A stretch of DNA of 8,525 nucleotides from Archangium sp. (GCA_016793585.1 JAEUJR010001112.1:1-8525); one strand, 5' to 3'. Counted from the first letter of the stretch, positions 1-7,099 are shown. Notes: generated from the sequence alone by a model not told the origin. Program-made: numbers and translations.

Positions 1-3000
1 GACCGAGGCTCCCTGCGCGACCGACACCGGTGCCGGCGCGATGGCGAGGCTCACCAGCGAGGCGTTCGAGATGGTGTGCGTGGTCGTACCCGTCACGCCG
101 TTGAACACCGCGGTGACCGTCACCGACCCGAGCGCCACCGACGACAGCAGCCCGCGCGACGACGACGCGTTCGAGATGAGCGCCTTCGCGCTGTCGCTCG
201 AACTCCACGTCGCCTGGTTCGTCAGCACCTGCGACGTGCCGTCCGTGTAGTGGCCGATGGCGATGAACTGCCGCGTGAAGCCCAGCGGCGTCGAGCCCGC
301 CGCGGGGTTGAGCTCGATGCTGGCGAGCGCGGCCTGGGTGATGGTGACGGTCGAGACGACGGTGAAGGCTCCGAACGTCATCGTCACCGACGCCTGGCCG
401 ACGGCGATGGTGGTGGCGAGGCCTTCGCTGCCCGCGACGTTCGAGATGTCGAGCACGCCCATGTTGGCCGAGCTCCACGTCGCCTGCGCGGTCAGGTTCT
501 GCGACGTCGAGTCGGTGTAGCGACCCGTCGCGACGAACTGGCGCACCGTGCCCAACGGCAACGTCACCGCCGTCGGCGTGACATCGACCCGGGTGAGCTG
601 CGCCGCCGTCACGGTGAACGGCGTCGAGTCACTCACGCTGCCGTGGGCAGCGGTGATGGTGGCGCTGCCGACGTTCTGCGCGACGGCGTGGCCTTCTGCG
701 CCGCTCGAGTTGCTTACCGGCACGACGCTCACGTCACTCGACGTCCACGTCACCTGCGACGTCATGTCCTGCGTGGAGCCGTCCGAGAAGATGCCGGTCG
801 CGGTGAATTGCACCTGCAGCCCGCGGGGCCTCGACGGGTTCGCCGGCGTCACCTGAAGCTGCTGCAGCACCGACGGCGTCACCGTCACCGTCGTCGAGCC
901 CGTCACGCCCGAGAGGCTCGCGGTCATCACCGCGCTGCCGAGGGTGCCTCCGGTGACGATGCCTTCGAAGCCGCTCGCGTTGCTGATGGTGGCGATGCCC
1001 GGGTCGGCCGACGTCCACGTCACCTGGCTCGTCACGTCTTGCGTGGTGGAGTCGGAGTACACGCCCGTCGCCGAGAGCGGCAACGTGAGGCCGGCCGAGA
1101 CGCTCGGGCTCACTGGCGTCACCTGAATCACCTGCAGAATCGCCGCGCTCACCGTGAGCTGAATGCTGCCCGTGCGAGCGCCGACCGTGGCCGTGATGGT
1201 GACGACGCCCTGGTCGATGGCCTGCGACATGCCTTCGCTGCCGCTCGCGTTCGAGACCGAGGCGATGAGCGCGTCATCGGAGCTCCACGAGGCCTGTGTG
1301 GTCAGGTCCTGCGTGGTGCCGTCGGTGAAGAGGCCCGTCGCCGCGAGCTGCCGGGTGAGGCCGCGCGGCACGGTGGGGTTCGGCGGAGAGACCTGAAGCG
1401 CCGCGAGCACGGCGGAGGTGACCGTGACGGTAGCGCTCCCGGCCACGCTCCCCTGCGTCGCGGTGATGGTGGCGCTGCCCACGTTCGCGGCCTGCACCAC
1501 GCCGCGCGTGCCCGGTGCATTGGAGACCGGGGCGATGGTGCTGGCGCTCGAGCTCCACACCACCTGCTCCGTGAGGTCTTGCGAGGTGCTGTCAGAGAAG
1601 ATGCCCGTCACCGTGAACGGCGCGGTGAGGCCGCGAGGCAGCGACGCGCTCGACGGAGAGACCTGCAGCTGCGTGAGCACCGCCGGCGAGACCACGAAGA
1701 CGGCGGCCGCCGATTGACCAGAGAGCGACGCGCTGATGACGCTGGTGCCCTGGGCGATGGCGCTGGCGCGGCCCCGCGAGCCGCTCGCGTTCGAGACCGA
1801 GGCGACGCTCGGCACCGAAGAGGCCCACGTCACCTGGTCGGTGATGTCGGAGGAGCTGCCATCGGAGAAGCGGCCCGTCGCCACGAAGTCGTGCGTGAGC
1901 CCGCGCGCCACCGAGATGCTCACGGGTGAGAGCTCGACGCCGGTGAGCAGCGCGTTGGTGACGGTGAAGGTGACGGTGCCCGTCTGCCCGAGGGCCGACG
2001 CCGTGATGGTGGGCGTGCCGACCGCGAGCGCACGGGCGAGGCCTTCCGAGAGCGCGGCGTTCGAGATGGTCACCTTCGAGACGTCGCTCGAGCTCCACGT
2101 GACGAGGCCGGTGAGGTCTTGCGTCGACGAGTCACTGAAGGTGCCCACGACGGCGAGCTGCTGGCTGAGGCCTGCGGGCACCGACGGCGCCGAGGGCGAG
2201 ATGGCGAGGCTCGTCAGCGTGATGTTCGCGATGTCGAGGGTGGCGCTGCCGGTGACGCCCTGACGCGTCGCCGTCACCTGAACCGTGCCCGGCTGGAGCG
2301 CGCTGACCCTGCCGATGAAGGGCGCCGCGTTCGAGGCCGAGGCTTTGGCCACGTCAGACACGCTCCACGTCACCTGCGTCGAGAGGTCTTGCGTGGTGCC
2401 GTCGGTGTAGCGGCCGGTGGCCTGGAAGGTGGCGAAGGTGCCGGTCGCGATGCGCGCCGTGGCGGGCGCGACCTCGATGCTGTCGAGCACGGCCGCGAGC
2501 ACCGTGAGCGTCGTGCTGGCCGATTGCGCGCCGAGCGTCGCGGTGACGAGCGTACTGCCGACGGCGACGGCCTGCGCTCTGCCTTCGGTACCGCTGCCAT
2601 TCGAGATGGTGGCGATGGCGACGTCAGCCGAGCTCCAGGTGACGGTGCTGGTGACGTTCTGCGTAGTGCCGTCGGAGTAGGTGGCCGTCGCCACGAAGGG
2701 CACGGCGACTCCGCGCGGAACGCTGGGCAGCGTCGGGGTGAGGCCGAGCGCGGTGAGCACCGCCTGGGTGACGGTGATGGTGACGCGCGCCTCGACGGCA
2801 CCCGCACGCGCGATGACGTCGGCCGTACCGAGCTGCAGCGCAGTGGCGAGGCCCGACGACGAGAGCGAGAGTTGAGGGCCCGAGGCGCTCCACGTCACCT
2901 GCGACGAGACGTCGCGCGTGCTGCCATCGGTGAAGCTGCCCGTCGCGACGAAGGCCTGCGTGGTGCCGCGCGGCATGCTGGCGATGGAGGGCGTGAGCGA

Positions 3001-5229
3001 GAGCGAGACCAGCGAGGCCTGCGTGACGGTGACCGAGACGGTCGCCGAGCGCCCGCCGAAGGTGGCAGTGATGGTGGCGGCTCCGACCGCGAGGCCCGCG
3101 ACCCGGCCGCGTGAGGCGCCCGCGTTCGAGACCGACGCGATGGCGATGCTCGACGAACTCCACGTGGCCTGCGCCGTGAGGTTCTGCGTCGAGCCGTCGG
3201 AGTAGAGGCCCGTGACCGACACGTCGGCGCTCACCCCCACTGGCAACGAGAGTGAGGTCTGAGACACCGACAACGACTGCAGCGTCGCGGCGCTCACCGT
3301 GACGGGCACGATGACGCTGACGCCGTTGAGGTCGACGTGCAGCGACGTGCCGCCCTGCGCGACGCCACGCACGAGGCCCTGCGTGCCGCTCGCGTTCGAG
3401 ACCGTGGCGATGGCGGCGTCGTCTGACGAGTAGGTGACCTGCGCGGTGACGTCCTGGGTGGAGGCGTCGGAGAAGACGCCGGTGACGACGAGCTGCGCGC
3501 TGGTGCCGGCCGCGACCGAGACCGGCGACGGCGTGACCTCGAGTCGTGACAGCGTGGCCATCGAGACCTGCACGACGAGCTGCGCGCTGACGCCCTGAGA
3601 CTGCGCCGAGATGGTGGCCTGGCCGATGGAGAGGCCGGTGACGCGGCCGGGGTTCGTCACGGGGTCGACGGCGGCGATGGCGGCGTCGGCGCTCGTCCAC
3701 GAGACCTGGCTCGTCAGGTCCTGCGAGGTGCCGTCCGAGAAGATGCCGGTGGCGACGACGTCGGCGCTGGTGCCCATCGGCAACGAGAGCATCGCGGGCG
3801 CGAGCGACAGCGACATGAGCGTCGCCGCAGACACGGTGACGGTGACACGGGCCGTGCGCGCTCCCGAAGCGGCGACGAGCTGCGTGCTGCCCGCCGAGAG
3901 GCCCTGCACGAAGCCGCGCTGGCCCATGGTGTTCGAGACCTGCGCGATGGCGCCGTCTTGCGAGCTCCACAACGTCGTCTCGGTCAGGTCCTGCGAGCTG
4001 CCGTCGCTGAAGCGGCCCGTCGCGGTGAGCTGCGCGTTCGTGCCGGCAGCCAGCGTGAGGGGCGCCGGAGACACCTCGAGCGCGATCAACTCGGCGGCGG
4101 TGACCGACACGGCCACCGAGACCTGTTTGCCGTTGAACTCGAAGCGCAGCGTGGCGGTGCCGACGTCGACGCCGCGCACCTGGCCGGCCATCGAGACCGT
4201 CACCTTGTCGGGAGCGCTCGAGCTCCAGCTGCCACGGCTCGTCACGTCCTGCCGGCTGCCATCGGAGTAGATGGCCTGCGCGCTCACCACCGCCAGCGTG
4301 CCCTTGGCCAGCGTGAGCTGCGTGGGGTCGACCTCGACGCGTGAGAGCGTGGCGTCGGTGACGGTGACGGGAATGGCGGCTTCGGCGCCACGCACCTTCG
4401 CCTGCACCTCGGTGACGCCGGGCGCCACGCCCGTCAGCGTGCCGCGTTCTCCTGCGAGCATCGAGACGAAGACCGTGCGCGGCGCGCTGCTCGTCCACTG
4501 CGCCTGCTCCGTGACGTCGAGGAACGTGCCGTCAGAGAGGCTCGCGGTCGCGGTGAGGCGCTGCGTGGTGCCGACGGGAACGGAGGGATTCGACGGCGAG
4601 AGCGTGAGCTGCCGAATCGTCGCGTCGGTGACGGTGATGATGGCGTGCGCGTAGACGCCCTCGAACGAGACCAGCAGGTCTGACTGGCCGGGCGTCGCGC
4701 CGGTGATGACTCCGGGGTCTTCGTCACGCATCGAGATGGCCGAGGCGTTGCCCATCGAGCTGTAGATGGCCGCACCGGTCACGTCTTCGACGGTGTCGTC
4801 GGCGCGAACGGCGTTCACGGTGAGCTGCATCGACAACCCGACGGGAACCACGGGCGCCGAGGGAGAGATCTCGAGGCGCACCACGGCGCCACCGACGACG
4901 GTGAAGGGCAGCGTTCGAGAGACCTCTCCCGAGATGGCGCGGACCCGCGTGGTGCCGGTGTTGAGGCCGTGCACACGGCCGGGCACTTCGGCGTCGACCG
5001 TCGCCACGAAGCCGTCGACGACCTGCCAGACGACCTCGTTGGTGAGCTCCTTCACCGCGCCGTCGGCGTAGATGCCGGTGGCGACGAAGTCGGTCGAGCC
5101 GCCTCGCTCGATGCGCGCGTTTTCGGGGGTGATGGTGATCGAGACGAGCTCGGCAGAGCGGGGCCGTGGGCAGCCGGTGAGGGCGAGCACAGCGGCGAAG
5201 ACGATGGCGGTGGGTTGCAGGTGACGCAT
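1..5229 (-). CDS. Giant lipoprotein with tandem Big_2-type Ig-like domains (3' end outside window)
   Basis: The frame is open without a stop from the ATG at 5229 to the window edge, giving 1743 codons with the C-terminus missing. Residues 1-20 form a lipoprotein signal: M-R-H start, hydrophobic stretch 8-17, then lipobox L17-T18-G19-C20. Residue +2 is Pro, with no Asp that would suggest inner-membrane retention. From residue 26 the protein is a run of about 90-residue units: 19 complete and 21 residues of a 20th. A typical unit begins A-x-L-x-x-L-x-V-x-P, continues with S-D-G-T-x-Q-D-L-T and a W-S-S turn, then S-N-x-x-G-x-x-G, then G-x-x-x-I-T-A, and closes with a V-T-V-T strand. This is the Big_2 (bacterial Ig-like group 2) pattern, known from invasin/intimin-like and other surface proteins. 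I infer an outer-membrane-anchored, stalk-like surface protein, perhaps adhesive. Any C-terminal functional domain lies outside the window. The start is preceded by an AGGGGA ribosome binding site. Confidence 0.93.
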   Translation of the reverse strand, partial: MRHLQPTAIVFAAVLALTGCPRPRSAELVSITITPENARIERGGSTDFVATGIYADGAVKELTNEVVWQVVDGFVATVDAEVPGRVHGLNTGTTRVRAISGEVSRTLPFTVVGGAVVRLEISPSAPVVPVGLSMQLTVNAVRADDTVEDVTGAAIYSSMGNASAISMRDEDPGVITGATPGQSDLLVSFEGVYAHAIITVTDATIRQLTLSPSNPSVPVGTTQRLTATASLSDGTFLDVTEQAQWTSSAPRTVFVSMLAGERGTLTGVAPGVTEVQAKVRGAEAAIPVTVTDATLSRVEVDPTQLTLAKGTLAVVSAQAIYSDGSRQDVTSRGSWSSSAPDKVTVSMAGQVRGVDVGTATLRFEFNGKQVSVAVSVTAAELIALEVSPAPLTLAAGTNAQLTATGRFSDGSSQDLTETTLWSSQDGAIAQVSNTMGQRGFVQGLSAGSTQLVAASGARTARVTVTVSAATLMSLSLAPAMLSLPMGTSADVVATGIFSDGTSQDLTSQVSWTSADAAIAAVDPVTNPGRVTGLSIGQATISAQSQGVSAQLVVQVSMATLSRLEVTPSPVSVAAGTSAQLVVTGVFSDASTQDVTAQVTYSSDDAAIATVSNASGTQGLVRGVAQGGTSLHVDLNGVSVIVPVTVSAATLQSLSVSQTSLSLPVGVSADVSVTGLYSDGSTQNLTAQATWSSSSIAIASVSNAGASRGRVAGLAVGAATITATFGGRSATVSVTVTQASLVSLSLTPSIASMPRGTTQAFVATGSFTDGSTRDVSSQVTWSASGPQLSLSSSGLATALQLGTADVIARAGAVEARVTITVTQAVLTALGLTPTLPSVPRGVAVPFVATATYSDGTTQNVTSTVTWSSADVAIATISNGSGTEGRAQAVAVGSTLVTATLGAQSASTTLTVLAAVLDSIEVAPATARIATGTFATFQATGRYTDGTTQDLSTQVTWSVSDVAKASASNAAPFIGRVSALQPGTVQVTATRQGVTGSATLDIANITLTSLAISPSAPSVPAGLSQQLAVVGTFSDSSTQDLTGLVTWSSSDVSKVTISNAALSEGLARALAVGTPTITASALGQTGTVTFTVTNALLTGVELSPVSISVARGLTHDFVATGRFSDGSSSDITDQVTWASSVPSVASVSNASGSRGRASAIAQGTSVISASLSGQSAAAVFVVSPAVLTQLQVSPSSASLPRGLTAPFTVTGIFSDSTSQDLTEQVVWSSSASTIAPVSNAPGTRGVVQAANVGSATITATQGSVAGSATVTVTSAVLAALQVSPPNPTVPRGLTRQLAATGLFTDGTTQDLTTQASWSSDDALIASVSNASGSEGMSQAIDQGVVTITATVGARTGSIQLTVSAAILQVIQVTPVSPSVSAGLTLPLSATGVYSDSTTQDVTSQVTWTSADPGIATISNASGFEGIVTGGTLGSAVMTASLSGVTGSTTVTVTPSVLQQLQVTPANPSRPRGLQVQFTATGIFSDGSTQDMTSQVTWTSSDVSVVPVSNSSGAEGHAVAQNVGSATITAAHGSVSDSTPFTVTAAQLTRVDVTPTAVTLPLGTVRQFVATGRYTDSTSQNLTAQATWSSANMGVLDISNVAGSEGLATTIAVGQASVTMTFGAFTVVSTVTITQAALASIELNPAAGSTPLGFTRQFIAIGHYTDGTSQVLTNQATWSSSDSAKALISNASSSRGLLSSVALGSVTVTAVFNGVTGTTTHTISNASLVSLAIAPAPVSVAQGASV
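64..2763 (-). repeat. Ten Ig-like repeats of exactly 270 bp (repeats 10-19)
   Basis: Taking each unit to start at the residue opening the A-x-L-x-x-L motif, the minus-strand unit starts fall at 2763, 2493, 2223, 1953, 1683, 1413, 1143, 873, 603 and 333. Every unit is 90 codons. Nearly all carry S-D-G/S, the Q-D/N-L/V-T turn, W-S/T-S and the S-N-x-x-G-x-x-G loop. Exact DNA identity between units occurs in phase: 1240-1265 and 1780-1805 are identical over 26 bases and exactly 540 bp apart. Repeat 20 continues at 1-63. The constant length points to expansion by duplication of whole units followed by base substitution without indels. Confidence 0.92.
2764..5154 (-). repeat. Nine anchor-proximal Ig-like repeats of variable length (repeats 1-9)
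   Basis: Unit starts on the minus strand are 5154, 4887, 4623, 4353, 4095, 3825, 3558, 3288 and 3018. The lengths are 89, 88, 90, 86, 90, 89, 90, 90 and 85 residues. Repeats 1 and 2 are the most diverged: repeat 2 has Y-S-S in place of W-S-S, and both lack the S-N-x-x-G loop. Repeats 3 and 4 have S-M in place of S-N. Repeat 9 is five residues short and lacks the loop, having instead an S-S-G-L-A-T-A-L turn closer to the general Big_2 consensus. The order runs from the lipid anchor (repeat 1) outward. Confidence 0.88.
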
Positions 5230-5260
5230 GGCATTCCCCTCGAACGGGTGTCCCGAGGGG
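5230..5260 (-). promoter_or_regulatory. Ribosome binding site within a 7-bp hairpin, leader of the giant lipoprotein gene
   Basis: The plus-strand segments 5236-5242 (CCCCTCG) and 5254-5260 (CGAGGGG) are perfect inverted repeats separated by 11 bases. In the minus-strand transcript the second arm is CGAGGGG, followed by AATGC and then the ATG at 5229. The arm therefore contains the only good Shine-Dalgarno match (AGGGG/GAGGGGA, about 5 bases before the start). If the hairpin forms, the ribosome site is masked. The pairing is visible in the sequence; that it regulates translation is inference. Confidence 0.5.
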
Positions 5261-5268
5261 TGACCGAT

Positions 5269-5284
5269 CTCAAAGCCAGTGCCA
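5269..5284 (-). promoter_or_regulatory. Weak sigma-54-like promoter candidate
   Basis: On the minus strand TGGCAC at 5284-5279 is followed by five bases and TTGAG at 5273-5269. This keeps the required -24/-12 spacing and a perfect -24 element. The -12 element has GA where the near-invariant GC is expected, so the match is imperfect. Transcription would start around 5258-5260, at the base of the ribosome-site hairpin. Sigma-54 promoters are common in myxobacteria, but one mismatch at a critical base keeps confidence low. Confidence 0.2.
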
Positions 5285-5307
5285 GTCGGCAGAGACTGAT
5301 CTCACTG

Positions 5308-5320
5308 GGCAATTGTTGCC
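5308..5320. promoter_or_regulatory. Short dyad GGCAA-TTG-TTGCC, possible operator
   Basis: A perfect 5-bp inverted repeat with a 3-bp centre lies in an unusually AT-rich patch of this GC-rich intergenic region, upstream of the giant lipoprotein gene. A 7-bp direct repeat GATCTCA also occurs at 5266-5272 and 5298-5304, 32 bp apart. Such short symmetry can arise by chance; it is recorded as a candidate protein-binding site only. The rest of 5230-5407 shows no gene and no convincing terminator. Confidence 0.2.
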
Positions 5321-5407
5321 TCACGGTGGGTACAGCTCGCCGGGGTGGGTCGGGCCAACGCCGCGCCACCTCGCGCTGAAACGGCGGCGGGTCTCGAGCG
5401 ACTCCAG

Positions 5408-6061
5408 TCAGTGCAGCTCGAGGGCGACCTTCATCCACGGCGCGGGGGCGCGCTTCGAAGCCTCGGCGTAGCAGCGGCGCGCGTCGTCGAGCTGGCCTCG
5501 TGCCTCGTGCAGCACGCCCAGGTCGTACCAGGCGCCGGTGGGCTCGTTCATCGAGGCAGTCAACGCCTCGAGCTCGACGCGGGCGTCATCGAGCTTACCC
5601 GCGCCGATGAGCTCGGCCGGGTGCGCGAGCGGGCCGGTGACGTCGAGGCGCAGGCGCAGCGTCTCCTTCGACGGCTCGACGAGCAGCTTCGTGATGGCGG
5701 CGACGCACGGCTCGAGGTCTCGCACCGGCACGGTGAGCGCGCCGCGCTTCGACTTTGGCGAGAGCCACGACTCGCCCGTGTACACCTCGGCCTGACAGGT
5801 TCGGTCGATGCGGCCATCGTGCGGGCCCGGCGTGAGCGAGAGCGACGCGTAGAGGCCGACCGCGGGGCAGCCGAGCACGCACGAGTCGACGTTCACGCGC
5901 GGCGCGAGCTTCGAACGAACGCCAGCGACCAGCTCCATCGCGTAGGGCCCCGACGCGGCGACGGCGATGACCGTGTCGTTGCGAAGCGCGGAGGGCACCG
6001 TGCGGGTGACGGTCATCGACGCAGCGCACCCCGAGACGAGCACCAGCCACCACCACTTCAT
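5408..6061 (-). CDS. Small lipoprotein with C-terminal TPR repeat
   Basis: The protein has 217 residues. I start it at ATG 6061, which overlaps the upstream stop as ATGA and has GGAG at 6070-6067 five bases before it. An in-frame start 15 codons earlier would lack this. The N-terminus is a very short lipoprotein signal: M-K, then three Trp and L-V-L, with lipobox V9-S10-G11-C12. Residue +2 is Ala, which suggests the outer membrane. Residues 30-140 form an uncharacterised mixed domain with four cysteines (61, 65, 89, 119), perhaps paired in disulfides. The C-terminus has TPR character: residues 175-208 match the consensus at every key position (W178, L181, G182, A194, Y198, A201, P206). The 34 residues before it keep the second-helix positions (A160, L164, A167). 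TPRs usually bind proteins, so a role in an envelope complex with the co-transcribed membrane protein is likely. The partner and exact function are unknown. Confidence 0.85.
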   Translation of the reverse strand: MKWWWLVLVSGCAASMTVTRTVPSALRNDTVIAVAASGPYAMELVAGVRSKLAPRVNVDSCVLGCPAVGLYASLSLTPGPHDGRIDRTCQAEVYTGESWLSPKSKRGALTVPVRDLEPCVAAITKLLVEPSKETLRLRLDVTGPLAHPAELIGAGKLDDARVELEALTASMNEPTGAWYDLGVLHEARGQLDDARRCYAEASKRAPAPWMKVALELH

Positions 6062-6939
6062 CGCGGCTCCAGCGGCTCGACGGCCGTGCACGGCAGCACG
6101 TCGCACGCTTCGACATAGGGGCCAGTCGCGCCGGCGAGCACGGAAGGCGTTCGTTTCGCGGGAGCGGCCGTCTCCTGCGCGCCGGTGTCGGTGTCGAGCA
6201 CCAGCGTGAGGCCGTCACGGCGGCACGAGACGAGCGCGCGATGGCCGCCCTTCAACCACCACAGCTGCGAGACCTCGCACGGCGCCTCCATGCGCACCGG
6301 CGTCAGCGTCGTCGCGTCGAACACCCGCACGGCGCCATCACCGACGACGGCCACGCGCTGACCGTCACCACTGACGAGCAGCCGCTGCCCGCGCGTCATC
6401 GCGATCTCGGCGAAGCCGGTACCTTCACCGCTCGACGAGAGGGCGACCAGCTTGCCGCTCTGCTCGAGCACCACCAGCCCCGAGGCCGTTCCTGCGAGGT
6501 CGACGGCGCCCGTCTCTCCGTGCGCGGTGGAGCCCGCGTCAGTCAGCTCGAGCAGCGTCGAGGTCAGCCCACCGGGCTGTGAGACGACCCAGAGTGCGCC
6601 GTCGCCGTCGAAGGCGCCGACCGTGATGCCGTTGAGGCTCCAGGTGGCTTCGCTCGTGCCGCCGTCGGGTTGATCAGCCGAGCAGCGCGCGAGCGTGTTC
6701 GTCGACCAGACCGCCGCCTGCTTCGCATCGCGCGACACCGCGAACCCGGTTCTCGACGGCACGAGGTGATGCAGGCACGCGTTGAGCGCGCCGAACGTTG
6801 GATCCGTCGTGGGCGAAGACGCGAGGTACGGAAGGCTCGACGTGGCGAAGTAGAGCGTCGCTCCCAGCGTGCCGGCGAGCGCGACCGAGACGAGCAGCGT
6901 CGTCCATTGCCAGGTCGGGCGTCGGGGCGGCCGGCTCAT
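6058..6939 (-). CDS. Membrane-anchored protein with propeller-like extracytoplasmic domain
   Basis: This protein has 293 residues from the ATG at 6939; a GTG at 6960 would add seven residues but has no well-spaced ribosome site. The N-terminus is basic (R-P-P-R-R), then one membrane segment spans about residues 13-32, so the remainder should face the periplasm. From about residue 60 there are successive strand-rich units with turns such as D-G-D-G-A-L-W-V-V (111-119), S-G-K-L-V-A-L (161-167), S-G-D-G-Q-R-V-A-V-V (190-199) and V-R-V-F-D-A-T-T-L (204-212). This pattern is typical of WD40/YVTN-like beta-propellers, though no full family signature is seen. Six cysteines (55, 86, 221, 239, 279, 284) could form disulfides. 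Its stop overlaps the start of the TPR lipoprotein gene (ATGA), so the two are translationally coupled and probably act together. Propellers usually serve as binding scaffolds; no enzyme motif is visible. Confidence 0.83.
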   Translation of the reverse strand: MSRPPRRPTWQWTTLLVSVALAGTLGATLYFATSSLPYLASSPTTDPTFGALNACLHHLVPSRTGFAVSRDAKQAAVWSTNTLARCSADQPDGGTSEATWSLNGITVGAFDGDGALWVVSQPGGLTSTLLELTDAGSTAHGETGAVDLAGTASGLVVLEQSGKLVALSSSGEGTGFAEIAMTRGQRLLVSGDGQRVAVVGDGAVRVFDATTLTPVRMEAPCEVSQLWWLKGGHRALVSCRRDGLTLVLDTDTGAQETAAPAKRTPSVLAGATGPYVEACDVLPCTAVEPLEPR

Positions 6940-6971
6940 CGGGAGCCCGATGTATCGCACGAGAACGACAC
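6936..6971 (-). CDS. Possible 11-codon leader ORF coupled to the membrane-protein gene
   Basis: A GTG at 6971 is preceded, five bases upstream, by AGAGGGG (6983-6977), the best ribosome site before this operon. It opens a frame of 11 codons (GTG read as Met, then S-F-S-C-D-T-S-G-S-R). Its TGA at 6938-6936 overlaps the ATG at 6939 as ATGA. The main start itself has no good ribosome site. The geometry suggests the mini-ORF may load ribosomes for the downstream gene. It could be chance, with the true start being the GTG at 6960. Confidence 0.3.
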   Translation of the reverse strand: MSFSCDTSGSR

Positions 6972-6998
6972 GGGTGCCCCTCTGTGCGCAGGTGTCGG

Positions 6999-7028
6999 GT
7001 GATCTGTTCGGGCGGCTGCCGGTATCAA
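6999..7028 (-). promoter_or_regulatory. Weak sigma-70-like promoter candidate for the two-gene operon
   Basis: On the minus strand TTGATA (7028-7023) matches five of six bases of the -35 consensus. GATCAC (7004-6999), 18 bases on, matches only three of six -10 bases. It is placed correctly upstream of the leader ORF and the membrane-protein gene, in the divergent region 6984-7099. The -10 element is poor, so this is only the best candidate I could see. Confidence 0.2.
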
Positions 7029-7084
7029 CGCCGTAACGCTGGCTGACCCGTTTGCACCACTTCGTGACTCCTCATTGCAGCACA

Positions 7085-7094
7085 CCCCCGGGGG
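7085..7094. promoter_or_regulatory. CCCCCGGGGG palindrome overlapping the ribosome site of the 64-residue protein
   Basis: A perfect 10-bp palindrome supplies the GGGGGA (7090-7095) that serves as the likely ribosome site, four bases before ATG 7100. As RNA it has no loop and cannot fold on itself as a stable hairpin, so its symmetry may matter only in DNA or may be incidental. Confidence 0.35.
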
Positions 7095-7099
7095 ACCGC

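Noticed and set aside
76..1929. 617-residue plus-strand open frame opposite the Ig-like repeat gene
   Set aside because: The product is an Arg/His/Asp-rich low-complexity sequence with no domain. It follows the repeat period of the opposite strand and is explained by codon bias in a GC-rich repeat gene.
2624..4498. 624-residue minus-strand open frame in a different frame from the lipoprotein
   Set aside because: It is Arg/His/Gly-rich, has no ribosome site, and overlaps a frame with clear Ig-like domains. It is a shadow frame.
1..5154. Regular repeats as a possible CRISPR or non-coding satellite array
   Set aside because: The 270-bp units keep one open reading frame and encode diverged Ig-like domains. 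There is no repeat-spacer structure.
5359..5389. 6-bp stem CGCCGC/GCGGCG downstream of the TPR lipoprotein gene, as a terminator
   Set aside because: The loop is 19 bases long and no T-run follows, so it does not look like an intrinsic terminator.
5595..6218. 207-residue minus-strand frame across the TPR lipoprotein and propeller-like genes
   Set aside because: Arg/Ala/His-rich composition without motifs. The two overlapping genes in the other frames have a signal peptide, a TPR and coupled start and stop codons.
7039..7057. Sigma-54-like sequence CTGGC...TTTGCAC upstream of the 64-residue gene
   Set aside because: There are 11 bases between the GG and GC elements; sigma-54 promoters need 10, and the spacing is strict.
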